From positions 11,120,501 to 11,184,500 of the forward strand of contig CM029114.1 in NCBI GenBank assembly GCA_016859345.1: 64,000 nt of DNA, written 5' to 3'. The notes under the pieces were generated by a model. That model saw only the letters and a list, made by a program, of their open reading frames with translations. It was not told the origin of the DNA and ran no database searches. Position 1 is the first letter of the stretch; every line of letters starts with the position of its first letter. This document shows positions 48,901-61,360 of the stretch, piece after piece. This DNA is from Istiophorus platypterus (taxonomy: Eukaryota; Chordata; Actinopteri; Istiophoriformes; Istiophoridae). Position numbers and translations under genes: made by a program.

Positions 48901-51900
48901 ATACATAAAAAAAATTAACATGATAAAAAAGATTCTTTTCATAAAAGCATAGCTGTAAACTCTCCAGAAAGGTCAGATGAACCCTGGTTATTTATTTCTA
49001 TTCAGTTTTTCTTTCCTGCCGTTACCTCGCCATGGTTCACATAACAAGTGACTCGGGAGAGCAGTTAGTCATTGCTAACCTGCTTCTCAGCGCTGAATGT
49101 AAGGTCATGGAGCAGGTGCTCAAAATTAGAGCTGAGCACCAATATCTCATAGCATTAGCCCTTTATTCCATCATTCCTTTATTCCATCTGTCAGTGTGCA
49201 CTCATTCACTTTTAAATATTTCAGTTCAGGAAGGACAAATACGGTCCTGCTATTAAACGATGTAATGCAGCTTTTATATCTGCAAGCGCCAGCTGGTGTT
49301 TTGGAGCAGAGACACAGGAAACAGTGGGGTTCTGTATACCGAGCCCAAATGAGTGGCAAATGCCAAACACGGTTTTTGAAAGCAAAACCATAGGGGGAGT
49401 GAGGGGAGATTCACAGCTCAGGTTTAAAATGGCAGATAATGTGTCTGCCGGTTTAGATAGACTTTTTCCTGCTGTGTGGTGACATGTTTAGCTTCTTATT
49501 TTCCAAACAGAAAATAGCGTGATTTCTTTTCCTCACTGGGCTTTTTTTTGGGGGGAAAAATTGCAGCTCAGTATCACAGAAAAGTACAATTGCCCCGTGT
49601 TTTGAAAATAATTTGTAATCTTCTGTGACTCTCAAGCCCTGTCTGTGAGAATGTGCTTCCTCTAGCGCAAAAAAAGGAAAGAAGTTAGAGGTGGTCTGAT
49701 GTTGTGACATGTCGGCTCCTGAGGTTGCTATGGCTGGGACCCACAGCAACTTTTGCACAGATTCCCCCCAGGGGCACTGGCAGGTCTCATACATCATCAT
49801 GGGATGGGCCCTCCCAGAGCACGCTGTCGTGTCTGTTCTGAGCGATAAGGGATTGAGGACTGAAGGGTGTGAGCCTCCTTCTTGTAACTGCCTGGGGAAT
49901 CTTTGTTGTCAAGACAGTGATGAGACTGGAGATCTCATTAATTGTATTTTACTGTCCCATTAAAGAAATAAAATTGATTTAAAAAAAAGGAAAAAGAAAG
50001 GAAAGAAAAAAATCCTACTAAAAGGGAAGAAAACCTTACTCACGACAGACAAAGTAAATTCATTTTAACTACTTTTGAATATTTTCCAGATTTTTGGTGC
50101 ATACAAATTACAAAATGAGTCTATTGTGCCAGCTCTTCATGAGGCTATTCTTAGCTTATTCACAGTGTAAGTCTAGATTAAGCCATTCTTTTGGGAGTAG
50201 AGTAAAAAAGAGATTAATATGGAGTAGGGTCAACATGACCCAACACATGATAAAATGTTTCTTAATGCAGTAACTGGGAACATTTTATCTCACATTTCAC
50301 AAAAATATTATTCATCAAATTATAAATTGTCATGCCAATAACTTTTAGCTAACTGGAAGTTGAAAATATGCCCCCATAAAAACAGATTTTTGGAGGTTAT
50401 GTAAAAATTTTGATGGTGCAGTAATTTCCTGTTTACATATTTTAGTACACCTACTAATATTTCCAAACAAGCAATCTTGTTTGGAAATGTATTTAAAAAA
50501 ATGTATTTACTTATCAAGTTTTTACCAGCTAAGATTTTCCTTCAATTTTAAATGGTGCAACATGATTTAACAAACCAATAAATCTGAAACTAGCTAGTAG
50601 TTAACAAGAATTCAGAAAGGACTTCACAAACTTAGAAAGGGATGAACTAATAGCTGGTGCAACCCAATCCAGGTGTGTGTCTGCTTGTCAATTTGTTTCT
50701 CAGTTGTCTGAACATTTGTCTCAATCTTGTCTGGCTGCCGTGTTTGCTGGGTGTTGACAACTGTGGTATGAGTGAGCACTTTCACCTTTCACTGGGTCAT
50801 TGCACTCTGGTCCACACATGTGAAACTATAACTTTTAAACTGAATGCAACCGATTCAGTTGTACTTCTTTTACTGCAGCAGCATCTCAATTTAGGTGCAA
50901 GTACTGAGAAGAAAAACCCGTCTCATTGTGTTGTAGCAGAGTAAGTAAGACTCTAATGTATATGGTGTTTTAAATTGAGCCATAACCCACAAAGGTGTCG
51001 TTTGGCATGCATGTAGTGATCTTAAACACAATCACTGTAATAACTGAATTGCTGTCATTCAATATTCTTTACTAGATACTTTGCCTCAGTGCAAATGAAT
51101 AAGAAATGCAAGAGAGAGATTACATCACATTTAGAAGCATACCTTATAAGTCAGGGTTTCTTGGAACCTTTTGCTGTGAAAAAAGGGAAAAAAAACAGTA
51201 GACATTTTAATGTTAAAAGGCTATTGATAAAGACATAGCAGTAGAATCTATTTACTACACTTGTATGTCGTATGTTTACTTGCTCAGTTCTAGGGAGGAG
51301 ATTTGTTTTTTTTTATTTTACGGAATCTCACCTCACAAACAAAAACTATGAATATATAACCAAATCCAAGCCTTGACAAACAACATGCATTGTCTCTAAA
51401 AAAACCCACCTTTGTGAAAGAAGACAAACAGGGCTGTTGGTGATGGTTAAACATAGTCAGATCATTGTTGAAGGTAATTAAAAATCAACTTGAAGAGGGT
51501 CGGGGGTTACAAGCCACTCAGGTCACATGGAGAGAAGTCTTAAATTTAACTCGAACAGTTAGGGCTTTAATGAAATGGGCAGTTTAGTTTCACAGCTCAT
51601 AAAAAACCTGTGAACTGCCTGGAATGTCTACACCTGCAGAATATTCACATGCATATCTGGAACATGACCTGAGGGGAAAACACTAAAAGTAGCAAGATGA
51701 AGATCGACATAGTCAGGTGCGAAGGCCCTCCACACATACTGCCCTGCAGGAACACAGCCTCTTGTTGTCCATTACAGCTGCAAAATCTTTTTTGCAGCTC
51801 TTTATTCTTTAATATTTGATGAGGAGACAGGAAGGGTGAAGTGTCAAGTTAGAAAAGGTGAGCAAAGGAGAAACTTATTTTAATCTAACCAGTTTTTGAA

Positions 51901-54900
51901 ACTTTGCCTCTGTAAATCATCACAATGTATTTGAAACAAGCCATCAAGGTGTGAGTGAAGTGTAGGCTTTCAGCTTTAATTCAACAAAAATATTGCATTA
52001 ACCGCTCAGGCATTACAGCCATTTTTTATTTTACACAGTCCTTAATTTTCACAGGGACAAAAAGTTGTTGGACATCTGACTGACAACCAGTTTTATGGTC
52101 AGGTGTGGCCCGTTTACTCATTATGTCACAACAAGTACCTACCTGTAAGTGAAAACTAAATATTTACACTTTACACTGAGGGTCCTCACCAAGGCGCAAT
52201 TTTAGGGTTGGCTGTGCCATGGACACAGAAAATAGTCATTCCTTATTTGTCGGAAGGCGTCTGCATAATCAAATAACAGAATACCTGCAAAAAGGTTACC
52301 ACTCAAAAATTTAACCACTGCTCTACATAAGTGTGTTAAGTACATTAAAGATCTGACAACCATTGAAATGATGTCTATGGGGGATTACAACTAGTGGTGA
52401 AAAGAACATAAAGATTCATTTAACTGACAGCAACACAGGGATCGACAAGTGACTAATGGTATAACTTTCGTTCTTGTCGACTTTTGGTATATCACTGCCA
52501 TTCTGCTGGCTTGTGGCACTTAGAAACACTATTTCCCTCATTTTCACTACCATATTTATAATATGCTGATGCTGGGTGCGATTTATTTAATAGCTTTTCT
52601 TTTCTGTTCCACTGGCAAACGGCACAGGCGGTGTGCAGCCATTAATGGGTGTTGATGAATGCGGTATGAAAAAAGCTCTTTCATCTTTCACTGGGTTATT
52701 GCACTCTGGTCTAGGCATGTGAAGCTTTAACTTTGAATACAGTATAATTTCATTATACCGTGCTGCGCAAAAGTTTAAGGTACCTTAGATTTTTAGATTC
52801 TAATCAATCACGCAGTACCACAAGGGAGGCATCTGATCGGTCCCAAATTCATTCTGCAACATCACAATGACTCCAATCATACAGCCAGAACCATACAGAG
52901 CTATCTTCAGCAAAAAGAAGAACAAGGAGTCCTGCAAAAAGTTGGTCTGGCCCCCGGAAACCCCTGATCTCCACATTATTGAGTCAGTCTGGGATTACAT
53001 GGAGAGAGAGAAAACACTGAGAGAGACTCCACAGAGGAACTGTGACTTCTCCAAGGTGTCTGAAACAACCTACTCACCAAGTACGTTGAAAAACTTCCCA
53101 AAAGTTTACTTAGGTGAACTGGTGCTGTTTTAAAGGCCAAGGGTGGCCACACCAAGTAATGATTTTATTTGGGTTATTTCTGGTTGCTGCATTTTTTTTA
53201 TGTTGTCTGATAAAAAGTATTAATTGCATCATTTTTGAAAGCATTTGAAAGCAAGTGCCTAAGATTTTGAACAGTTTTTAACTTGTTTTAAAGCAGCAGC
53301 ATCATTATCGGGATGCAATTAATGAAAGCCAAAACCTGTCTCATTGTGCTCTAACAGTAGGAAAGTAACTCTTTTGAACATGATGCTTTGAAGCAAATTA
53401 TGACCCAAGGATGTGATTTTTGTGATTTGCATCTATCTGCATACCAATGGTGGCGTGCCACTCTTTTTTTTAGTGTCATACTCAGGTCTTAAGTGAAATG
53501 TCACTGCTGTTTGACCAGCTTGTGGCACATGAAAATGCTACGTGACTCCTGCTACTCTGCTATACGTCAGTCCCCACTCACTGATGATGATTTGTTACAA
53601 GGACAGCACTGCTGATACTGATTGGGGTATGCTGCTGCCAGGTTCCACATGTAAACAGTGTGTCACCAGTAAAATCTACTACTAATACTGTCAAATAAAA
53701 AATACAGTCTTTTAAGTTGATTGAAACCTACGAAGACTAGGAATCCCTCAAAGATTTTCTATATATGACAGAAAGAAGCATTTATTGAATTAAAATAAAA
53801 CAATGGACACACTGTCACGCTGACAGGCTGTGACCAGACTTGCAATCATCGAAATCCTGATAGAACACAATTTCTCGTGAGACTCTGTTTAACCCAGAAA
53901 CTGGCATCCAGAAAGCAAATGGGGAAAATGCTACTTGTGGATATAATACTGCATGGAGAGAGGCGGAAAAGAAGGAGTCTGCAGAAAGAACCAGAGGTGA
54001 ATTATGTGCGGCTGAGCTGTGACCCTGCACTGGAACCTGATAACTAAATTGTAAAATAATTTTCATTCGGCATCCGGCACCATTTTGCTGTGTCCTTGCC
54101 ATTTTTTGGACCTTTAAAAAAAATGAAAAAAATTCTTGCATTATGTTATGTCCCCAGGATTTATTAAAATAAGAATAAAGACAACAACGGGTGGCAAATA
54201 CATAAGGAAAACAATGATAAACTTTTTATTATGATAAACTTTTTATACTCTGTACTTTTTATACTCTGTATTATGTTGTAACCCAAAAGGTGCAAGCTGA
54301 AAAAGACTTGGCCAATCTTGGTCCATTCAGTCTTAATGCCTAAACCACAGCTATGATCAGCCCAACAATTACATGTATCTCAAATTTAACTTGCTAGTGA
54401 TCACAGTCTCTCAGTTGCTACAGCAGCAATCCTACACAAAGGCTTTGTTTAGTAGTCTTCGGCATCCAAAAGCTGTTTTAATGACGTACTACCTCATTAC
54501 AGTTCTAAAGCCATTACACTACTATAAGTCAACAGAGGGCTGCCATAGCAACATGCTGAACACCAGTAAAATATAGCCTGTTTCTACTTTTCCCTCTGTG
54601 CTGTTTTTATTATCCATCTCTGTTCAAACAGCATCATTCTTTAGCTTACAATATCACCAGGACTGAAAATTAAGTTGTTAATTCCACTTAATACTATGCC
54701 TGAACATGTAATTCTAGTGAAAGCAGCATCTATTGCCTATACCTTCAACTGGATTTCCAGTCGCTGTGTAATATCCATGACTGCCTCTACATAGAGAGCC
54801 CTATTCTGTGTGGCTAATAGAACAGGGCTGAGATTAAAAAGGTGAGGGGTGGACCCTGTTGTGGAGGCAATGCAAAATTGCTGCCTCATACTGTCAGTTG

Positions 54901-57900
54901 TGATGAAAAGAGACAGGAGGCGAAAGAAAAGTAGCGAGAATATATAGATTGTGTGTATGTGTGTGTGAGCGAGGGAGAATGAGTGTGAAAATGACTGAGA
55001 ACAAGAGCACTAAAGAGGAACTGGAAAACAAAAAAACTAAGAGGGAATGGGAGGGGGGAGAAATAGCAATACAAGCAGGGACCTAACAAGGAAAATACAA
55101 GGTCAGAAATATTATTTTAAAAGGCAGAGAGCTGGAGAGGTGACACTGGACTTAAGTGTGGCATGCAGGTACAAACCTCTTGGGGAAGGTGAACTTGACT
55201 GCGTTCTGGATGAAGCCGTAGCAACAGGGACTGATGACAAAGGCGGCTCCTGCCTGGATGCAGTGCTCCATCACCATGTCTGTTGCAATGCCACATGCAT
55301 GGAGCGCCACCTGAAGTGGCAAACACACACACAAAAAAATAAAAAACTACTTGCTTTCACCGATAAAATCTAAGCTTTGCCGAAAACCTTCCTTTTTCTA
55401 ATAGAGAGACCAAAACTCAGAGCACGTGAAAACATGCACTCCATCTTACTGATTACTTCATAATGGCTGCTGCTATTAAAGACATCTATGCCCTCTGAGG
55501 TGTGGACTTGGGGAGTTAGAGCAAAGAAAATGTATTAGTGCTTTAGGAGCAGAGGCACGAATTCCCATTGTGTGAGTAAACTGTGGTGACAAACACCCAG
55601 CTATGCATCAATAATGGTGTGCTTTTATACTGGATAGTGGGAAGGGACTAAAAGACCCAATATTATAGTCTGTGTGTATTCCAGCCCTCTCTTCATCTCC
55701 AAGTCCATCTACAAAAATACATTATGATTCTTCAAAAACAATAAATTTGATATCCAAAGTACAGTGGTAAAATTGATGCTATCCTCTCAAGCATACATTA
55801 GATTAATAGATCCTCTTTTAATAGCCCAAATAAAATGCCTTACAGTCAGATGTGTCATTAGTTGCTAAGTTTCACTGACATTAAGCCCATCTAACTCAAG
55901 TAGCCACCTCAAACTTCTATTTTCCTCCTCCAAGAAGTTGTCATCTCGGCGTCCCTGAGTCTGAATCCAATCCATGTTGCCTTGACAACAGTGCCACAGA
56001 GCAGAAGTTTGGAGCCAGTCAGGACAGGACTAAGCCAAGATTGGCTGCAGCCCTGGAGATTATGGAAGATACAGACACTCTAATCATGCCCAATCCCACT
56101 CAGATGTAAATAAGCTCTCCCTGGAAGTTGCACTGTTGCAGAAATCCTTCAGTTCATAACTACACGAAATACTCAAAGTGTGTACTTACATTCTGCAAGA
56201 AAATGTATATCTAATTCCACAGTCTATATTTGGAAATAAGTTTTCTAATCAGCTTTAAGAATTCCACATGCAGATATGATGTCTTTTGTTTGTGAAATTT
56301 CATTAGCAAATTTATAATATACTCCTCTACATAGAGATTTAATAATAATTTATAAAAAAGGAATAGTAATACGAATAGAGTCTGCAGATGTAAGAATATC
56401 CAGAAAGTGAAAATTGTGGAATTAGCATCAATTACCTGCATAGCCTTACATCTGCCACCTAATTTTCTCTCCCCCATGTCTTCATGGCAGCAGGGAAAAA
56501 CCTTATATTCTTCCAACAGCATGTTTTAGACTGCTGATTAGGAGAAGGAGTTGCTATCAAATAATGCATGATATAACATCCCCCAGATCTAAAGCAAAAA
56601 TAATTAACAAAGTTCCACCATCACTCTTACCCAGCTACTTAATGTTGTACATTAGTCATGCTGTGGAAAATCCTAATTACATTTTATAATCTTTAGCCTT
56701 AAATTCAACATAAACACAGTCATTCAGCCAAAAATGCACAAAACTAAAATACAACACATTCTGATATGTTGTAATAACTAATTATACATTTACAGTCCTT
56801 AATGTAGACAGCATTATTTTTAAGAATGAAATAGAAAAATATAAACAAAATAATACAAAAAAAAAAAAAAATGAAAGAGTGCCAGGCTGATTTGAAGCCA
56901 TCGTACAGATATATATTGCAGTATTTCTGTCCCACTCAGTTTGCTTCTGCATAAACATTTAACTGGAAGATGAATTCATAAATTAATATTCAACAACCAA
57001 AGGACCAAGAGCTTCTATAAAACCATGTTTTGTTTTTTTTAAATATATTTATCTACTGGGAATGAGAAAAGCTGTTTCAATCTGTACCTCTCTCTCGATA
57101 ATCACATCACAGAAATTACCAGGCTTCATTATTCACCCGTATTCAAGTAATTATATTCCTCTGCTGTCCTATAGGGGCCTGAGACAGAATAAGTTCCTGC
57201 AGCACAGTTTACTAATACTCTACTTAATCTTCATCACACTTTCCTGCAACAGTATGGAGCTTGCAACATACTGTTGTAGGAGAGAAAAGCTCTGGTGGCT
57301 TTTCTCAGTTTTGTTTGTCGCACAGATTTTGTTATACGATACTTGATATTCCTGACAACATGCACCATATCCAAAAACTTTATGTCAGAAAAACCTAAAC
57401 AACTGAGCTGTCCTGTTTTGTATCTATAATATGCCTTTCTAAATTTGTTTTTGGATGAACATACAAATATGTGCCTGTCCATTTGTGTAAAAAGACCATA
57501 ATAATGTAATTTCATAGAATCAAAGCATTTCTTTCATTTCAAAGGTGGATGCAATAATGCATTTTACTGGAAATAATGACTTGATATTCAATCAAAAAAA
57601 AAGAAAGAAACACTGAACTCCTTAAATAAGTATTGGAATTATACCTGATAACGCTTAATTGGAATTGATTAATACCACTTTCTATATAAGGCTTATTGCA
57701 ATAACAGAAAGAACAATTTTCTTAACATAACGAAAAGAGGTCAACTAAAAGAATTGGGTGTTAAAAATCAGACCCTCAAGCAGAACCAATAATGGACCGG
57801 CATCCAAAAAATCCAAACCAACTTCAAGCCCCACTACATTTCATGCCTCTAAGGTCTGATGATTCAATGTTAGGGAAAACGAAACAGACTGGTATCAGAG

Positions 57901-60900
57901 CCAGGGCCAGATGATACCTGGCCCAGGCACCTGCAGACAGGAAAAGCAGACACTGGCCCGGAATAGAGACACCTCAACTTAATTAGCCTGATTAAATGTC
58001 CGTGAATAAAAATGGGACCATGTATAATACATAACAGGATCAAAATCAGTGTGATGACTTGTCCCTTCAGGTAGAAAAATCTAAAATATCTTTAAAAAAA
58101 AACAGTAAGAAAGAAAAAATCTATAATGTTTGTTTCTTGCCAAGTGGAACAGGTCTCAGTGGAATGACGATGCTGGAACAACAGGAACAACAGCTACTTC
58201 TAATTACAGCAGGTAAATATATATTCCCATATTCCCATTTTTTTCCCTAAGAGAGTTGAAGTAAGGCTACAAGAGTAGCTGGCTTATCTGGAACTGGCTT
58301 TTCTAAGACACACATCAGAAAGATGGATCTCCCCAGCAAGTTTGGGGGAGGACAATGACATGAGACACATAAATAATGACAGTGTTCAGGAGTAATAAGA
58401 GCAGGGACTCTATAGTAAAGCAAAATGATACATGTATGGAAACAGAAATGTGGAGTCTACAGAGGGTTGGAGGATTTTTTTTTAAAATCCCAACTTGTTG
58501 TCGGGTGACAGAGCCAGAGTCAAACATCCCATATACAACCACAGTTAAGGATCTATTTGCTCTAAATTGATGGTAAGCAGCTGTTTGAGAAGTCAAGAGC
58601 TCTGTAGATGAAAGTAGGTGTTTCGACTTGCAGTTGGAGAGTGCTACTAGAAGTTGATTTTTAGTTTGTTTTAGCCCCATTTAGCATAGAATTTGAAAAC
58701 TAGTAAAATATTAATTCTGCTATTGCAGGTAGCTGTAGAGAATTAAATACACAAACAGGCACAGCTGTGGTCTTGGCAGAGATGTAAGTATAAAAAAATG
58801 TGATGAATTAGGATGAAAAAGGCTGCATAAAATAAGGTGCCTGCATAAAAGTTAAAATGGCTGGCACTTTTTACATTTATTACAAAGAATATCCAAATAT
58901 TACACTTACCTTTCCATAGATGATTGCTAAGCCTTATTAAGATCATAAAATACATCTAGGCAAAATGTTTTTGAAAGCAAACCAAAAGCATCTTTTGGCA
59001 GCAGATTTGTACAGTAAACAAGAACAAACAAAGACAAGCAAGCCTTTAATATTCCTCAATCAAGAGCCCCTTTAACCTTGGGATTACCGTTGTCCTGCCT
59101 TTGTCCTATCTTATGGTTTTCCAATGATTAGAGAGGGGGCAGTATCACACACTGCTTAAATGAAGAGCAGATAACTCAAAGTGTTTGATTAAAAGCTCCA
59201 TTACAGGACATGAAAAGCCATCTTAGTTGCTCTATCAAAAATAATTAAGTGCTGGCAATTACAGTTTCTGGAAAAAGATGAAGGAATGACATGTCTCTCC
59301 ATGTGATGTACAGCTGTGTATTTCTGAAATATATAAATATTCTGAGACTAAAAATACAGTGTTCAGACACCTTGCAGTAAAGTTATGATTGTGGCAGTGC
59401 GGGAAGTCACACTTATTGTGCAGCGCTAATCAAAGGTGTTTCAAAAGGTGTTTATAGTTTGAATCCATCAGCACAAATGAGAAGCACTCGGTTATTGGTT
59501 TAATTATTATTAATAATATCTTAACTTCCTAACCAAAGGTTGCGTTGCGCCCAACTGTCAAAAAGAGGTCAATCCACTGTATATATGCAATACTGTTCAC
59601 AAAGTTCACAAAAACTGACATAAAAACCAAGTGATGGCAACTGTTCTCATGGCAATGCTTTCAAACATCATGCTAACATTTCACATACATTATAGTATAT
59701 GGAAGTGTATAATTATTCTGGGGATAGAGCTGTTGCAGAATTTTAAGGCAGTGGAATAAACTACTGTCTTCGTGTCATGGAATGGCTGATAAAAACACAT
59801 TTCTTTGCAATGTAGCTAAACAAGATGGCTACACAAGTCTAATTATCTGTATTTTCATCCACAGAAGCCATCATTTTGCCATAGTGTTACTAATTCATTT
59901 TTCTATATTTCAATTAATTTTTCAGTTAGCAGGCAATTCTGGAAAGGGTAATTTAATTTGCTCAGAACGTATGAAACTTGAAATTTGGGTCATGATTACA
60001 GTTTTATTAAAATGAAAATCAAATCAAGGCAAAGTAAATAAGAAGAAAAGCTAAAAATATTGCCTAACTATGACTCCCGTATTATGGCAATTACAAGTGT
60101 ATGAAAATATGGTATAATTCACATAAATTACGGCTATCGTTACTTTAAACATGTTGATTTTTGGTTATAAACACATTTCACTTTCCCTTTACACACAATA
60201 CTTTAGCTCAGTTATTCACTAATAAGTTGATTCTTCAAGCCACATGAAATGGTTACCATATTATCTACAGAAGCTATGAATCTCATCAAACAACACATTT
60301 CCTTGAACAGCATTACTTGCTATGCTCACCCCAATATGAAAAGGTCCAGTGAAGTAATCCAAATTGGCCTGAATGAAGCCAATGTTTTTCAGACCGAGCT
60401 CTGCACTGCGACACTGGGCCCTGACCAAGGACTCTTCTTTGTTTTCAATGAGGATGACCTTGAATAAAGATAGAAAAACTCACATAGCTGCATGTGACTG
60501 CTACTTCTTAAGATGACCCAAAATGAGCAATAATAAAGTTAAAATGGATTGCAGCAAATATTAATGTTCAAGAAAAAAAACATCCACACAGGAAAAAAAT
60601 AATAAAGCTGTCAAAATGAATAATAAACACAAACTATGATTTACATTACATTATACAGGGGTTACTCTTAGATAAAATATAAAATTATAGGACAAACATA
60701 ATAAAAACCACAAACACAATATAGCAGTATTGTATGGATGCACTTAATGATTAAAAATAATCACTTTATTATTAGCAGATGATCTATTGGTTTATCTGTT
60801 CATGTTTAAGTTTTGACTACACAGTATTTGGGCACAAATACAAAAACATTACCTGGCATTCGGGAAGAGTGTGAGCTAGAACAATCCCCACATGGCCCTA

Positions 60901-61360
60901 AGAGATGCACAGAGAAAAATAAAGAAGAAATGAAAATGCACAACATCAAAAACACACATCGACAAGGGCCTCAACAGAGTTATGATTAGTGCTGCCCTCT
61001 CCAACCAAGTACTGGCCCATTTAACCGTGCAGCGCCACTGCTCTGAGCGTGCATTTTCATGAGTGTAATTACCAGGCTGCCCGTGTGCAACGGCCAAAAT
61101 CAAAATGCATTTAAAGAGTAAAGAAAAATATGAGAACTAGTTACTTTCTGATGGCAGCTAATGGAGCAGCAGTCTAATGTACCCAAGGTCAGGTGGAGTG
61201 ATAAATATACATGAAAAGCTGTACTGATGGATGAGTACACTAACCGTTCCGCTGCAGAAATCCACAACGGTGTATCCTGGCCTGGCTAGCTCTGTAACCA
61301 TGGCAACCAAGTTATTCAGCTGTTGCCTCTTCCTGACGGCACGGATATTTGACATTTTCC
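45795..61360 (-). CDS. gstcd: GSTCD, seven 3' exons (partial; 5' end beyond right edge)
   Basis: GSTCD (glutathione S-transferase C-terminal domain-containing protein) is a mostly cytoplasmic vertebrate protein; the human gene lies next to INTS12 and NPNT. Its biochemical activity is not settled. Seven exons join in frame to encode the C-terminal ~238 residues: 61245-61360, 60853-60897, 60330-60458, 55177-55310, 51143-51173, 48510-48579, 45795-45985. Motifs in order: TVVDFCSGT then GHVGIVLAH (SAM-binding motif I style), LIENKEES, FIQAN, VALHACGIATD, SPCCYGFIQ, EHMILCRFADQTAVQ, and MEPESCSPKNNM near the end. These fit the Methyltransf_32-like region of GSTCD as I recall it. The N-terminal ~390 residues with the GST-C-like region must lie past position 64000. 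The first exon here starts with two bases of a split codon, so at least one more exon precedes it. Confidence 0.95.
46178..46445. repeat. MITE family C copy
   Basis: It starts TAGGGCTGGCACTAACAATT, then TTATCGATTAATCTGCCGAC and TTTTCTCAATTAAGTGATTA. It ends near CTGTTGATCAACTAAACAGT. Ends match the widespread ATCGATTA-type element. Confidence 0.6.
47010..47325 (+). pseudogene. Decayed Tc1/mariner transposase fragment
   Basis: On the plus strand, inside the last GSTCD intron. Frame one reads MKHFYPDVSCLFEDDNA, GVTERVDEFENDVYRM and LWPSQTSDSN, the region around the second catalytic Asp and the WPSQSPDLN block of Tc1-like transposases. After an internal break and a stop at about 47251, the frame continues SIPRSIEAILAAYVGS, the family's C-terminal tail. 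Only the C-terminal third is recognisable and it is clearly non-functional. Confidence 0.8.
48510..48579 (-). CDS. gstcd: GSTCD exon: EHMILCRFADQT
   Basis: This 70-bp exon has a CCTTGTTTCAG acceptor and a GTACGA donor. It encodes EHMILCRFADQTAVQ and LPPERRLI plus one base of a Gly codon. It is near-identical to the corresponding human segment and joins in frame to KQCMGLVDLD in the last exon. Confidence 0.95.
48580..51142 (-). other. GSTCD intron before the 48510 exon
   Basis: AT-rich intron containing one copy of repeat E (about 50749-51000). No coding signal. Confidence 0.65.
50749..51000. repeat. Dispersed repeat family E, uninterrupted copy
   Basis: GGGTGTTGACAACTGTGGTA, TTTCACTGGGTCATTGCACT and CCCGTCTCATTGTG blocks recur in order at 52647-53415 in the same orientation. 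The family is not identified. Confidence 0.65.
51143..51173 (-). CDS. gstcd: GSTCD 31-bp microexon
   Basis: This 31-bp exon was found by requiring a phase-2 to phase-0 bridge between the flanking exons. It has a strong pyrimidine-rich acceptor (TTTTTTCACAG) and a GTATGC donor. It supplies the last base of a Ser codon and then KRFQETLTYK, equivalent to the EQFKKTLSYK-like stretch I recall in human GSTCD. Without it the 55177-55310 and 48510-48579 exons do not join in frame. Confidence 0.9.
52647..53415. repeat. Repeat family E, copy split by a Tc1-like insertion
   Basis: The left part (to about 52754) and the right part (from about 53280) are collinear with 50749-51000. The gap is filled by the Tc1-like element, so that element inserted later. 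Confidence 0.65.
52755..53279 (+). mobile_element. Tc1-like element, internally deleted, nested in repeat E
   Basis: The left end (GCGCAAAAGTTTAAGGTACC) and the inverted right end (TGTTCAAAATCTTAGGCACT) are Tc1-type termini. The interior encodes decayed transposase C-terminal pieces: in one frame LIGPKFILQHHNDSNHTART, with the second catalytic Asp. In a shifted frame it reads LVWPPETPDLHIIESVWDYM, with the third catalytic acidic residue as Glu. At about 525 bp it lacks the N-terminal DNA-binding part and is frameshifted. Confidence 0.8.
55177..55310 (-). CDS. gstcd: GSTCD exon: LHACG and SPCCYG motifs
   Basis: This 134-bp exon has a TTTGCCACTTCAG acceptor and a GTTTGT donor. It begins in phase 0 with VALHACGIATDMVMEHC, continues QAGAAFVISPCCYGFIQ, and ends FTFPK plus two bases of a Ser codon. 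LHACG followed by a Pro-Cys-Cys-Tyr motif is characteristic of the Methyltransf_32 group to which GSTCD is assigned. Confidence 0.95.
55311..60329 (-). other. GSTCD intron before the LHACG exon
   Basis: 5 kb of AT-rich intron with an A run near 56857-56870. I see no coding exon or clear repeat. Confidence 0.6.
60330..60458 (-). CDS. gstcd: GSTCD exon: LIENKEES to FHIG
   Basis: This 129-bp phase-0 exon (43 codons) has a TTATTCAAG acceptor and a GTGAGC donor. It encodes VILIENKEESLVRAQCRSAE, then LGLKNIGFIQAN and LDYFTGPFHIG. The acidic LIENKEES segment is in the usual place for the ribose-binding acidic residue of a class I methyltransferase strand 2 (inference from position). The open + frame here is an antisense shadow. 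Confidence 0.94.
60459..61244 (-). other. Two short GSTCD introns flanking the 45-bp exon
   Basis: Introns of 394 bp (60459-60852) and 347 bp (60898-61244), the shortest in the window. Nothing else recognisable. Confidence 0.75.
60853..60897 (-). CDS. gstcd: GSTCD 45-bp exon: rest of SAM-binding loop
   Basis: This is a very short phase-0/phase-0 exon of exactly 15 codons: GHVGIVLAHTLPECQ. It has a CATCTCTTAG acceptor and a GTAATG donor. It completes the DFCSGT-GHVGI glycine loop. Skipping it would keep the frame but remove the loop. Confidence 0.93.
61245..61360 (-). CDS. gstcd: GSTCD exon: methyltransferase motif I, first half
   Basis: This 116-bp exon has a CTCTTTTACAG acceptor and a GTTAGT donor. 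After two bases of a split Gly (or other xGG) codon it encodes 38 residues: KMSNIRAVRKRQQL, NNLVAMVTELARPGYT and VVDFCSGT. The last eight are the start of a SAM-binding glycine-rich loop, cut by the intron so that the following GHVG lies in the next exon. It is the most 5' GSTCD exon I can find in the window. Confidence 0.93.

Larger units (their letters stand above)
51174..55176 (-). other. GSTCD intron after the LHACG exon
   Basis: Holds repeat E copy 2 with a nested Tc1-like element, a short tandem duplication near 54210-54275, and a weak minus-strand open frame (53815-54141) with no recognised similarity. Confidence 0.65.

Noticed and set aside
53815..54141. 108-codon minus-strand frame in a GSTCD intron
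   Set aside because: No recognised domain, no fit to GSTCD, and surroundings are rich in old repeats.
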